Origin: Ignavibacteriales bacterium
GTDB taxonomy: Bacteria > Bacteroidota > Ignavibacteria > Ignavibacteriales > Ignavibacteriaceae
Direction: 5' to 3'
Assembly: GCA_016709765.1 (NCBI GenBank)
Contig: JADJMD010000016.1
Location: 139,219 to 203,218 of the forward strand
Length of the DNA stretch: 64,000 nt
In this document: piece after piece, positions 36,141 to 45,177 of the stretch
Layout: every line of letters starts with the position of its first letter
Position numbering within the stretch: position 1 is the stretch's first letter
Notes under the pieces: model-generated
What the model saw: only the letters and a program-made list of their open reading frames with translations
What the model was told of the DNA's origin: nothing
The model's database searches: none
Made by a program: the position numbers and the translations under genes

Positions 36141-37564
36141 TTAACTAATTGGTAATTTTATAATAAATGTTGTGCCTTCGTTAACCTTACTTTTTATTTT
36201 AATATCGCCCTGAAAGCTTTTTACAATGCCGTAACTAACCCATAAACCAAGCCCGGTTCCTTTACCTTCTTTTTTGGTTGTAAAAAAGGGCTCAAAAACT
36301 TTAGTGATATGTTCTTCTTTGATTCCTGGACCCGTATCGGAAAAAGTTAAAGTTACTTCATCACCATTACACTCCGATTTTACAGAAATTTTTTCAAGTT
36401 TACTTGCTCTTTTTTTCTCTGCAATTGCATCCACAGCGTTTAATAATATGTTAACAAACACCTGTTGAATTTGATCAGAAATTAGTGGAAGCATCGGAAT
36501 ATCTTGTGTTAAATCAGTTTCAAAAATTACATCTTTTGCTTTAGTGCCAACTTTCGTTATTTCCACAGCTTCGTGAATAACTTTATTTATGTCTGTTAAC
36601 GCAAGTTCATAATTTGATGGACGGGAAAAATCCACAAGATCCCTAATGATTTTTGAGATACGAGTGACCTGACTTTTTACCAATCCAAGCTTTTCATTTA
36701 CAAAAGGATCAGTTGTAATTCTTTGTGCAACTTGAACTAAAGCGGAAATTGATGCAAGTGGATTACCTACTTCGTGCGCTATCCCTGCAGCCAGTGTCCC
36801 TATACTTTCCATTTTCTGAGTGTGTATGAGTTGTCTTTCTAAAGTCCTTTTTCTGTTAGATCGCGATGTATCCCAAAATAGCCGGTAACCTTTCCTTCTT
36901 TATCTAATATAGGCGAGATTAAAAGTTGAGTAAAAAAAGATTCGCCATTTTTTCTAAGATTTTCAATCTCGCCTACCCAAACTTTTCCACTGGAAATTGT
37001 ATCCCACATTTTATCCCAAAATTTTGAAGAATTTTTTCCGCTGCCAAATATTTTAGGATTTTTACCAAGCAGTTCTTCTTTAGAATATCCACTTGAAATC
37101 TCAAACGCTCTATTTACATAAATCATTTTACCATTAAGATCAGTAATCTGTAATGGATTAACAGTATTCTCAGCAACATTAAAAAATCTTATTAAATCGA
37201 TTTCTTTTTTCTTTTCTTCGCTGATATCTCTTGCTGTAACAAAGATGAGTTTTTCGTTAAATCCATTACTGGCAAAAGGAACAAAAACTAGATTAACGTT
37301 AACAAAGTTTTTGTTAATAAAAAGTCTTGTTTCAATTTCTGATGAAATACCTGTTGAAAACGAGTCTTTAAATAGTAATTCTGTTTTACTTCTATCACAA
37401 AGTTCTACATAATCAAAAAATATTTCTGGTTTATTGATATTAAGATCTAAATGATTTCTTGATGATTTGTTTAAAAATTTTATGTCCCCATTTGCATTCA
37501 GTAGAAAACACATATCAGGAAAACCGTCAAATAAAGAGAAATCAAATGTTATATTTTCGTTCAT
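36141..37564 (-). CDS. PAS-domain histidine kinase, one frameshift
   Basis: Soluble sensor kinase. From ATG 37564 there are two PAS-like segments (about 10-115 and 122-240; the second has PLQITDLNGKMIYVNRAFE, GYSKEELLGKNPKIFGSG and GYFGIHRDLTEK). The first frame stops at 36839-36841; with one A added to the A5 run near 36846, reading goes on as RTLERQLIHTQKMESIGTL into HisKA (His in AAGIAHEVGNPLAS) and HATPase (INILLNAVDAIAEKK, DTGPGIKEEH, GKGTGLGLWVSYGIVK). No membrane helix is present, so it senses a cytoplasmic cue, perhaps redox. It pairs with the sigma-54 regulator 21 bases downstream. Confidence 0.9.
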
Positions 37565-37697
37565 TGGGGATAATAATTTTTTTTAATAATTGTTGCGTTA
37601 AAATAAGTATTCCTTAACTATTTAATGACATAAAAATAGAAGACTATCACAACATTTTACTATTTTTTGTTTCAGAATGGAATATCTATTTTAATAT

Positions 37698-38180
37698 ATG
37701 TTTGAAATCAGAAATGTATTTAAGTACAAATTAGTCTGGCTGAACGCAATTTTATGTGTTTTGTTTGGCGCAATATCTTTTTTCTACTTCGAAGCAGCTG
37801 CATTACTTTTTGTTTTGTTAAGCAATTTGTTTGATATACTTGGTTATCATTTTTCATTAATCAGGAGAACAAATCAATTACCTGAAAAAATAATAATTCA
37901 CTCTTACAGAATAAACCAGTTTATGTATGATGCTCTTTTACTCATATTGATTGGAATTCAGTTCGATTGGATAGCTGCACTTGCTGGTTGGGTAATGAAA
38001 GAATTCGGTTTGCAGGATGTGTTTTATTATTTGTTCCTTAAAGAAAAACTTCCGCTAAAATGGACTTGGATGAAATGGACCCCACTTGGGTTCTTAAAAG
38101 GTGATTTAACAAAATACGAAATTGTTTTTCAGGCTATTGTTGGAGTTTTAATAGCAGTTACGCTTTTAATTTTAAGGTAA
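37698..38180 (+). CDS. Integral membrane protein of unknown function
   Basis: A 160-residue protein with four predicted helices (YKLVWLNAILCVLFGAISFF; EAAALLFVLLSNLFDILGY; YDALLLILIGIQFDWIAALAG; IVFQAIVGVLIAVTLLIL). I do not recognise a family. The stop is 7 bases before the nitrilase gene on the same strand, so the two are co-transcribed. It stands at the divergent border with the PAS kinase. Confidence 0.75.
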   Translation: MFEIRNVFKYKLVWLNAILCVLFGAISFFYFEAAALLFVLLSNLFDILGYHFSLIRRTNQLPEKIIIHSYRINQFMYDALLLILIGIQFDWIAALAGWVMKEFGLQDVFYYLFLKEKLPLKWTWMKWTPLGFLKGDLTKYEIVFQAIVGVLIAVTLLILR

Positions 38181-38187
38181 AAATTTT

Positions 38188-38958
38188 ATGAAGAATAAAA
38201 TAAAAATAGGATTGGTTCAGTACTCTCCCGTTTGGGAAGATAAAGCCGAAAGTATTGAAAAAATAAAAACCTTGGTTAACGATGTTTCAAAAATTGATTT
38301 ATTAATTTTCCCCGAGATGAGTCTTACCGGTTTTACAATGAAATCAGATAAATATACAGAAGATTTAATGGGTGCGAGCTATCTTTTCTTTTCATCACTT
38401 GCAAAAGAAAAAAATTGTGCTGTTATGTATGGTTTGATTGAAAAAGGGAAGAGGAAAAATTTTAATACTCTTGTACACTTAAATAATCAAGGAAAAATAA
38501 TTTCTAAGTACCGAAAAATTCATCCATTTTCATATTCAAAAGAACATATTTTTTATGGAAAAGGAAAAAAAATAACAACTGCAAGAGTTAAAGGATTTAA
38601 CATTGGACTTTCTATTTGTTATGATTTACGTTTCCCTGAGTTGTATCGTTTTTACGCAAAAGAAAAAGTTCATTTAATAGTTGATATTGCAAATTGGCCT
38701 GATACGAGAATCGAACATTGGCGTGCCCTATTAAAAGCTCGTGCAATTGAAAATCAATGTTATGTTGCAGGAATAAATCGTGTTGGCAGTGATCCAAAAT
38801 TACATTACAATGGATTTAGTTCTGTGTTTGATCCTATGGGAAAAGAAATTGCTGCTTTTGAAAATGATGAGATGATTATCGAAGCAGAAATTGATAAAGT
38901 TTATGTGAATGAAGTGCGAAAGAAATTACCTTTTTTGAGTGATTTGAGATTGATATGA
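38188..38958 (+). CDS. Carbon-nitrogen hydrolase (omega-amidase-like, nitrilase superfamily)
   Basis: A 256-residue nitrilase-superfamily enzyme with the catalytic triad visible: Glu43 (LLIFPEMSLTG), Lys110 (KYRKIHPF) and Cys144 (LSICYDLRFPEL). Length and the short form without extra domains fit the YafV/Nit2 omega-amidase group, which hydrolyses alpha-keto acid amides or repairs deaminated glutathione. Substrate assignment is from overall similarity only. ATG 38188 follows a short gap after the membrane-protein gene. Confidence 0.9.
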   Translation: MKNKIKIGLVQYSPVWEDKAESIEKIKTLVNDVSKIDLLIFPEMSLTGFTMKSDKYTEDLMGASYLFFSSLAKEKNCAVMYGLIEKGKRKNFNTLVHLNNQGKIISKYRKIHPFSYSKEHIFYGKGKKITTARVKGFNIGLSICYDLRFPELYRFYAKEKVHLIVDIANWPDTRIEHWRALLKARAIENQCYVAGINRVGSDPKLHYNGFSSVFDPMGKEIAAFENDEMIIEAEIDKVYVNEVRKKLPFLSDLRLI

Positions 38959-38961
38959 TTT

Positions 38962-39393
38962 TTATTTTGCAATTGATAATATTGCTAATATAATTGCCAT
39001 AACTTTCTGCGAAATTCCTAAATACTTTGTAACAATACCCAAATCATATTTATTCCGATCTTTCTTTGCTAATTCCATTAACAAACTAAATGATTCTTTA
39101 AAGGATTCGAGTTTTTCTTTGGAATAATCTTTTAGATCTAAATTATATGGCTGTAAAAAAAGTGCGGAATCATTAATAGATTTTGAATAAAAATTTAATC
39201 CAAATAAAATATCCAGTCCCATTCGTTTCTTTACATCAATGCGGAAAAATTTTTTAAATTGTAAATCATTTTTGATTATGGGATTAAAAAACGAAGTGGA
39301 ATCTTTAATGGAAATATCGTTAAGATTTTCTTGAGAAAAACATTTGCACTGAAAGATAAAGATGCAAATAATAGTTAACTTAAAACATATCAT
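38962..39393 (-). CDS. Exported hypothetical protein
   Basis: A 143-residue protein with a signal-like start (CFKLTIICIFIFQCKCFSQ) and a short hydrophobic C-terminus (VMAIILAILSIAK) that could anchor it. The middle is charged and helical (DLKDYSKEKLESFKESF). No family is recognised. It is convergent with the nitrilase gene (3 bases between stops) and lies downstream of katG on the same strand, separated from it by a terminator. Confidence 0.65.
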   Translation of the reverse strand: MICFKLTIICIFIFQCKCFSQENLNDISIKDSTSFFNPIIKNDLQFKKFFRIDVKKRMGLDILFGLNFYSKSINDSALFLQPYNLDLKDYSKEKLESFKESFSLLMELAKKDRNKYDLGIVTKYLGISQKVMAIILAILSIAK

Positions 39394-39509
39394 TTGAGAT
39401 TTAGTTTTTTAAGAACTAGTAAAACTTAAGCTCGACGTAAATCAAATTCAATGGAAATAAAATATAACCAAAATATACTTTTTAGATCCATTAGTTTTCC
39501 TTTATAAAA

Positions 39510-39529
39510 AAGGACTCTTGCGAGTCCTT
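39510..39529 (-). terminator. Rho-independent terminator of katG
   Basis: AAGGACTC (39510-39517), loop TTGC, GAGTCCTT (39522-39529). Read on the minus strand it is followed by TTTTTTAT, and the katG stop is 50 bases upstream. Confidence 0.85.
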
Positions 39530-39579
39530 AATTTGTAATAACAGAATTAATTTCTGATTATCTTAACATAGCGCATAGC

Positions 39580-41775
39580 TTACTTCAAGTCGAAACGGTC
39601 AAGGTTCATAACTTTGTTCCAGGCGGTAACAAAGTCATGCACAAACTTTTCTTTTGCATCATCCTGTGCATAGACTTCTGCAAGTGCACGGAGCTGTGAG
39701 TTTGAACCGAAAATCAAATCAACACGGGTTCCCGTCCACTTGAGTTGGTTTGTCTTACGATCGCATCCTTCAAAAGTATCTCCGGTATCAGATATTGGTT
39801 TCCACTTGGTGCCCATATCAAGCAAGTTGACAAAGAAGTCGTTAGTTAGTTTTCCAACCTGATCTGTAAACACACCATGTTTTGATTGATCATGGTTTGC
39901 ACTAAGTACACGCAAACCACCAACGAGCACTGTCATCTCCGGTGCACTTAAAGTAAGTAGCTGTGCTTTGTCTATCAGCATTTCCTCTGCTGAAACTGTG
40001 TAAGCTTTCTTTTGATAATTACGGAAACCATCAGCCTCGGGTTCCATTACACTGAATGATTCTACATCGGTCTGAGCTTGTGATGCATCCATACGTCCCG
40101 GAGTAAACGGAACTTCAATCTTGTAACCGGCATCTTTAGCTGCTGCTTCAACACCAGCACATCCACCCAGAACGATTAGATCAGCCAGAGAAACTTTTTT
40201 GCCATCCTTTTGTGAATTGTTAAAATCTTTCTGAATGCTTTTAAGTTTTTTCAGTACCTTTTCAAGTTGTGCTGGTTGGTTTACTTCCCAGTCCTTTTGT
40301 GGTTCTAAACGAATACGCGCACCGTTAGCTCCACCACGCATATCCGAACCACGAAAAGTAGATGCAGAAGCCCACGCAGTAGAAACCAGTTCTGATACTG
40401 AGAGTCCTGAATCAACGATTTTAGTTTTGAGTCCTGCAATATCCTTTTTATTAATAAGCTTATGATTAACTGCTGGAACTGGGTCCTGCCATATCAGGTC
40501 TGCCTTTGGAACTTCTGGTCCGAGATAACGAGCTTTTGGTCCCATATCACGGTGAGTCAGTTTAAACCATGCTCTTGCAAATGCATCAGCAAATGCTTTT
40601 GGATCCTTGTGGAATCTTCGTGAAATAGGTTCGTAAATTGGATCGAAGCGTAAAGATAAATCTGCGGTTGTCATCGTAGGTGGATGCTTCTTGGATGGAT
40701 CGTGAGCATCCGGTATCATATGTTCTGGTTTAACGTTCTTAGCTTGCCACTGCCATGCACCAGCCGGGCTTTTAACCTTTTCCCACTCGTAACCAAAAAG
40801 CATATCAAAATATCCCATATCCCATTTTGTTGGATTTGGCTTCCACGCACCTTCTAATCCGCTTGTAGTTGCATGCTGAGCTTTACCAGTTCCAAATTTA
40901 TTGATCCAGCCTAAACCCTGTTCTTCTATAGGTGCAGCTTCTGGTTCGGGACCAACTAACTTTGGATCACCTGCGCCATGCATTTTACCAAATGTGTGTC
41001 CACCAGCAGTTAGAGCTACGGTTTCTTCATCATTCATAGCCATACGTGCAAATGTTTCGCGCACATCACGACCTGAAGCTACTGGATCTGGATTGCCATT
41101 CGGACCTTCGGGATTTACATAGATTAGTCCCATCTGTACAGCGGCTAAAGGATTCTCGAGCTCGCGTTCACCACTATAACGTTTATCTCCCAGCCATGTA
41201 TCTTCGTTGCCCCAGTAGATGTCTTCTTCTGGCTGATAGATGTCAGCGCGTCCACCTCCGAAACCAAATGTCTTGAAGCCCATCGATTCTAATGCGCTGT
41301 TGCCGGCTAAGATAAAAAGGTCAGCCCAGGAAATTTTGTTTCCATATTTTTGTTTGATAGGCCAGAGCAGACGGCGTGCTTTATCAAGGTTGCCATTGTC
41401 AGGCCAACTGTTTATAGGAGCAAAACGTTGATTACCTGTTCCGCCTCCACCGCGACCATCAGCAGTTCGGTAAGTTCCGGCACTGTGCCATGCCATACGA
41501 ATAAACAAACTCCCATAATGACCCCAGTCAGCAGGCCACCAATCTTGCGACTCAGTCATCAGAGCATAAAGATCTTTCTTCAGTGCTTTCATATCAAGTT
41601 TCTTAAATTCTTTAGCATAATCGAAATCCGGATCCATCGGGTTGGAAGCCGGTGCATGTTGGTGAAGGATGCCAAGGTTCAACTGATTGGGCCACCAATC
41701 TCTGTTCGATGTGCCTTTGCCAGTGGTATGGTTGTGAGCCCCGTGCGGTACAGGACATTTACTTTCATCACTCAT
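39580..41775 (-). CDS. katG: Catalase-peroxidase KatG
   Basis: A 731-residue haem enzyme that removes hydrogen peroxide by catalase and peroxidase reactions. The distal pocket Arg93-Trp96-His97 (RMAWHSAGTYR), the residues of the Met-Tyr-Trp crosslink (Tyr219, Met245, with Trp96) and proximal His260 (GGHTFGKMHG) are all present at the right spacing. The C-terminal half is the non-catalytic duplicate (ASTFRGSDMRGGANGARIRL). No signal peptide. It is the second gene after a DUF454 gene (13 bases apart), with GGAGAACTAAT before its ATG, and lies on the opposite strand from oxyR, its expected activator. The reading is intact. Confidence 0.98.
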   Translation of the reverse strand: MSDESKCPVPHGAHNHTTGKGTSNRDWWPNQLNLGILHQHAPASNPMDPDFDYAKEFKKLDMKALKKDLYALMTESQDWWPADWGHYGSLFIRMAWHSAGTYRTADGRGGGGTGNQRFAPINSWPDNGNLDKARRLLWPIKQKYGNKISWADLFILAGNSALESMGFKTFGFGGGRADIYQPEEDIYWGNEDTWLGDKRYSGERELENPLAAVQMGLIYVNPEGPNGNPDPVASGRDVRETFARMAMNDEETVALTAGGHTFGKMHGAGDPKLVGPEPEAAPIEEQGLGWINKFGTGKAQHATTSGLEGAWKPNPTKWDMGYFDMLFGYEWEKVKSPAGAWQWQAKNVKPEHMIPDAHDPSKKHPPTMTTADLSLRFDPIYEPISRRFHKDPKAFADAFARAWFKLTHRDMGPKARYLGPEVPKADLIWQDPVPAVNHKLINKKDIAGLKTKIVDSGLSVSELVSTAWASASTFRGSDMRGGANGARIRLEPQKDWEVNQPAQLEKVLKKLKSIQKDFNNSQKDGKKVSLADLIVLGGCAGVEAAAKDAGYKIEVPFTPGRMDASQAQTDVESFSVMEPEADGFRNYQKKAYTVSAEEMLIDKAQLLTLSAPEMTVLVGGLRVLSANHDQSKHGVFTDQVGKLTNDFFVNLLDMGTKWKPISDTGDTFEGCDRKTNQLKWTGTRVDLIFGSNSQLRALAEVYAQDDAKEKFVHDFVTAWNKVMNLDRFDLK

Positions 41776-41788
41776 ATTAGTTCTCCAT

Positions 41789-42223
41789 TTAGTTATATAA
41801 TTTATTTGTATTAAAATTTTCTTTGATCTCTAATCGTTTTGTCTTAATCATTAAAAGATGAATTGTAACTCCTATTGCAATTGCAAATAAAATTAATTTG
41901 ATATAAAGTTCATTTGTAAGTAGAAAGGCTGATAAAAAAATTGATGTCCAAAGTGTAATTATGTTTACAATTTTTGCATTACGAGTTAGTCCCGTTTTAT
42001 TTTGATAATTATCAATATATCCGCCAAGTATTTTATGATTTCTTAACCACTCATTTGCTTTTGGTGAGCTTTTTAGAAAACAAATTGAGGCTAGAATCAG
42101 AAAAATAGTTGTGGGTAAAAGCGGTAGAAAAATTCCAATTACGCCGATTGCAACAAGAACAAATCCACTTAATAGATAGAAATATTTTACAAATGGCGAA
42201 ATGGGGATTGTTTGTTCTTTCAT
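41789..42223 (-). CDS. DUF454 (YbaN-like) inner-membrane protein
   Basis: A 144-residue membrane protein of the DUF454/YbaN family with three to four helices and the family signature GVIGIFLPLLPTTIFLILAS then CFLKSSPKANEWLRNH. The function of the family is unknown. It is 13 bases upstream of katG, so the two form one unit read divergently from oxyR; this suggests a tie to oxidative stress or haem in this organism. Confidence 0.88.
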   Translation of the reverse strand: MKEQTIPISPFVKYFYLLSGFVLVAIGVIGIFLPLLPTTIFLILASICFLKSSPKANEWLRNHKILGGYIDNYQNKTGLTRNAKIVNIITLWTSIFLSAFLLTNELYIKLILFAIAIGVTIHLLMIKTKRLEIKENFNTNKLYN

Positions 42224-42305
42224 AACTAAGCAGTATTAAAATTAAGTTGAATTTATTACTAAGATATAATATGAAATTATAATCCGTTAATATCAAATTG
42301 ATTAT

Positions 42306-42326
42306 CTCTATACTATTATAGATAAG
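42306..42326. promoter_or_regulatory. Candidate OxyR operator between oxyR and the DUF454-katG unit
   Basis: The sequence CTATACTATTATAG (42308-42321) is nearly self-complementary (12 of 14 positions). OxyR sites contain CTAT and ATAG words with a central seven-base gap; here CTAT and ATAG are six apart. It lies in the 176-base divergent spacer. Only a candidate. Confidence 0.35.
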
Positions 42327-42399
42327 ATTTATAACAACCATTTTAGCGAAAATTCCACAATTTTAAGTTAAAGATTTGTTAATTTTACACAGAAAATAT

Positions 42400-43341
42400 A
42401 TGACGATTACACAATTAGAATACATAATAGCGGTTAATAATTACAAAAGTTTTTCTGTGGCTGCAAATCACTGTTTTGTAACGCAGCCAACTTTAAGTAT
42501 GCAGATTCAGAAGCTGGAAGAGGAGCTTGGTGTTGCTATTTTTGATAGAAGTAAAAACCCAATTTCTGCTACCGATGTTGGTGAAAAACTTATCAGACAA
42601 GCAAAAATAATAATTGAAGAACGAGATCGTTTTCAAAATATTATTGAGAATGTAAAAGGTGAGTTTAGTGGAATTTTAAGAGTTGGAATAATCCCAACTA
42701 TTGCCCCATTTTTACTTCCACTATTTTTACAATCATTTTTAGACAATTATCCAAAAGTAGAATTGATATTTGATGAACTTACAACAAATGAAATTGTTTC
42801 TGGAATTCATAAATCAACTTTAGATTTTGGAATACTTGCTTTACCGATAAATGATTCCGGAATTGTTGAAGAATCACTTTACTATGAACCATTTGTCGCT
42901 TTCATTCCTGAAAAACACAAATTATTTACTAAAGAAAAAATAAGTGTTGATGATATTTATGTAAATGATTTATTACTTTTAAAAGAAGGGCATTGCTTGC
43001 GCGAACAAACACTGAAAGTCTGTAGAACATCTGAAAAAGAATGGCGAGATGACCACAATAAAATTTTATTTGAGTTTGGAAGTCTGGACACATTAATAAA
43101 TTTGGTCCAGCAAAATTTTGGAGTCACTTTACTTCCTTATTTATCTGTAAAGTTTATGAAAGATGATTCTCAATTAAATCTGGTTCGTGAGTTTAATCCT
43201 CCAGTTCCTAAAAGAGAAATCGGACTGGTTTATGGAAAAACATTTATTAAAAAACATTTAGTCCAAGCTTTGAAAAAAGAAATTCTGAACGTCGTTCCAA
43301 GAGAACTAACTGATAAAAAAGAAGGGTTGATAATTCATTAA
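42400..43341 (+). CDS. oxyR: OxyR-type LysR family peroxide sensor/regulator
   Basis: A 313-residue LysR-type regulator. The N-terminal helix-turn-helix is MTITQLEYIIAVNNYKSFSV then CFVTQPTLSMQIQKLEEELG. The substrate-binding domain carries the redox pair of OxyR in EGHCLREQTLKVC, at Cys199 and Cys208, the same numbers as in E. coli OxyR. Peroxide would form a disulphide between them and turn the protein into an activator. ATG 42400 is chosen over the in-frame start at 42376 because the family begins MTITQLEY. It is divergent from DUF454-katG, its probable target. The C-terminal part is intact to the stop. Confidence 0.95.
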   Translation: MTITQLEYIIAVNNYKSFSVAANHCFVTQPTLSMQIQKLEEELGVAIFDRSKNPISATDVGEKLIRQAKIIIEERDRFQNIIENVKGEFSGILRVGIIPTIAPFLLPLFLQSFLDNYPKVELIFDELTTNEIVSGIHKSTLDFGILALPINDSGIVEESLYYEPFVAFIPEKHKLFTKEKISVDDIYVNDLLLLKEGHCLREQTLKVCRTSEKEWRDDHNKILFEFGSLDTLINLVQQNFGVTLLPYLSVKFMKDDSQLNLVREFNPPVPKREIGLVYGKTFIKKHLVQALKKEILNVVPRELTDKKEGLIIH

Positions 43342-43342
43342 T

Positions 43343-43741
43343 ATGTTTACAATAAAAAGAAAAATAAATTTTTTTGACTGCGATCCAGCAGGAATAATTT
43401 TTTACTCTAGAATTTTTGAGTTTTGTCATTCTGCTTATGAGCAGATGATTTCCAGCTTTGATTTAAAAGAAAATTATTGGATGAATGAGGATTATGTTGT
43501 CCCAATTATTCATTCTGAAAGCGAGTATGTTAAACCAATTAAATTTGGTGATGAAATTTCAATCAATGTTCAAGTTTCACAACTTAAAAATTCTTCGTTT
43601 GAACTTACTTATGTGATAAAAAAAGAAAAAATTTTATGCTGCCATGCAAAAACTGTTCACGTTTTTGTAGATAAAAAAAGTTGGAAGAAACAAGAGATGT
43701 TTAAAGACTTAACAGAGGGATTGAAGAAACATAACAATTAA
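43343..43741 (+). CDS. Hotdog-fold acyl-CoA thioesterase, possibly DHNA-CoA thioesterase
   Basis: A 132-residue 4-hydroxybenzoyl-CoA-thioesterase-type protein. The catalytic Asp is in FFDCDPAGIIFYSRIFEF (Asp14) and the strand EISINVQVSQLKNSSFELTY follows. The family hydrolyses aryl- or acyl-CoA. It starts 1 base after the oxyR stop, and its own stop overlaps the convergent menE stop. Because the men cluster is next to it, hydrolysis of 1,4-dihydroxy-2-naphthoyl-CoA is a reasonable guess (the menI step is otherwise missing here), but position is the only support. Confidence 0.85.
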   Translation: MFTIKRKINFFDCDPAGIIFYSRIFEFCHSAYEQMISSFDLKENYWMNEDYVVPIIHSESEYVKPIKFGDEISINVQVSQLKNSSFELTYVIKKEKILCCHAKTVHVFVDKKSWKKQEMFKDLTEGLKKHNN

Positions 43742-45153
43742 AACATCTTTCTGATTTTTTCTCTTTCTAATTTTCCCAAACTTGTTCGGGGTAATTTATC
43801 AGTAAAGTAAAACTGTTTGGGAATTTTAAAACCTGCTAATTTTTGTCTTAATTTTTCCTTTATAATATTTTCTTCAAGTTCTGAATCATCAATAACTAAA
43901 GCACAAGCGATAATTTGTCCCCAAGTTTTATCCTGTTTAGAAAACACACATGTATCTCTAATGCCTTCAATTCGAAGAATAGCTTTTTCAACTTCAATGG
44001 AATTCACATTTTCTCCACCTGTAACTATTAAATCATTTCTTCGTGCTTCAATAAACAAATAACCTTCCTCATCAACATAACCTAAATCACCTGAGTGATA
44101 AAAACCATTAACTAAATTAGCATCAGTTTCTTTTTCGTCATCAAGATATTGTTTAAACAAAGAATTTGATTTGATAAGTATTTCAGATTCATTTGAAATA
44201 TTAATCTCAACATTATTTAAAGACTTTCCAACGGAATGCGGTTTAGTTTTTATTTCATCAGCTGAGATTGCTGTGATCATCGAAGCAGTTTCCGATGAAC
44301 CGTAAACACGAACAGGTTTCCAGCCAAGATTATTTGCCTCAATAATTAAATTATCTTCAATAAACCCACCACCTACAAGTGTAACCTGTAAAGACTGATT
44401 AGCTCTTAGTTCCAGATGAATAAATTTCAATAGTTGTGCGGAAACAAGAGAAATATGAGTAGGGTTTAATTTTGTGATTGCTGTAACTAAATCATATGTT
44501 TTCAAAGTTTCAGAGATTGCAATTGAACAACCGTAAAAAAGTGAGCGGCAAATAATTTGAAATCCACCAATGTGATAAAAGGGAAGCGAAGCTAACCATC
44601 GATCTTTTTCTTGATGCAGTAATATCTGATTTCCATTTTCAATACTATTAATTAGGGAAGAAAAAGTATGAACAACTCCTTTTGGCCTACTTGATGAACC
44701 TGAAGTAAAGACAACAACTGCTTCACTATTTAAATCTGGATGTGAAAATGGAGTTACTGCGGAATTGGAGATTGAAATTTTATTTAACTCAATTAACTCT
44801 AAATCTTTTTGCAAGAGATTAATTGATAAATCTTTATCAGTTATTAAAAACCTAAAATTATAATCTTTAATTAGGGAGGAAATTTCATCATCAAGTAGTT
44901 TAGTATTAATGGGAACAGGTATAGCACCCAAATTCCAGATTGCAATTGTGGTTTCTATAAACTTAAGCTGATCTTCAATACATATAGGGATATAATTATT
45001 TTTTTTAATCCCTGAACTTAAAAATGAGTGAGCAATTTTATTTGAATTGGCGAAAAGCTTTTGATACGAAATTGATTTATCTGATTTAATAATTGCTGTT
45101 AAATCTTTTCTACTAGAAAAATTAAAAAGGCTATCTATGGATTTTGAATTCAT
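43738..45153 (-). CDS. menE: o-Succinylbenzoate-CoA ligase MenE
   Basis: A 471-residue acyl-adenylating enzyme that makes OSB-CoA from o-succinylbenzoate, ATP and CoA in menaquinone synthesis. The AMP-binding P-loop is VVFTSGSSSRPKGVVHT, then VYGSSETASM, HSGDLGYVDEEGYLFIEAR and the hinge plus GGENVNSIEVEKAI; the C-terminal Lys region is LPRTSLGKLEREKI. Its length is right. It is the last gene of the minus-strand men unit, 24 bases after menA. Confidence 0.93.
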   Translation of the reverse strand: MNSKSIDSLFNFSSRKDLTAIIKSDKSISYQKLFANSNKIAHSFLSSGIKKNNYIPICIEDQLKFIETTIAIWNLGAIPVPINTKLLDDEISSLIKDYNFRFLITDKDLSINLLQKDLELIELNKISISNSAVTPFSHPDLNSEAVVVFTSGSSSRPKGVVHTFSSLINSIENGNQILLHQEKDRWLASLPFYHIGGFQIICRSLFYGCSIAISETLKTYDLVTAITKLNPTHISLVSAQLLKFIHLELRANQSLQVTLVGGGFIEDNLIIEANNLGWKPVRVYGSSETASMITAISADEIKTKPHSVGKSLNNVEINISNESEILIKSNSLFKQYLDDEKETDANLVNGFYHSGDLGYVDEEGYLFIEARRNDLIVTGGENVNSIEVEKAILRIEGIRDTCVFSKQDKTWGQIIACALVIDDSELEENIIKEKLRQKLAGFKIPKQFYFTDKLPRTSLGKLEREKIRKMF

Positions 45154-45177
45154 CTTATAAAATTATCTATAAGATTA

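Noticed and set aside
39580..41814. Plus-strand frames of 60-154 codons across katG
   Set aside because: They are shadows of a strongly conserved minus-strand gene.
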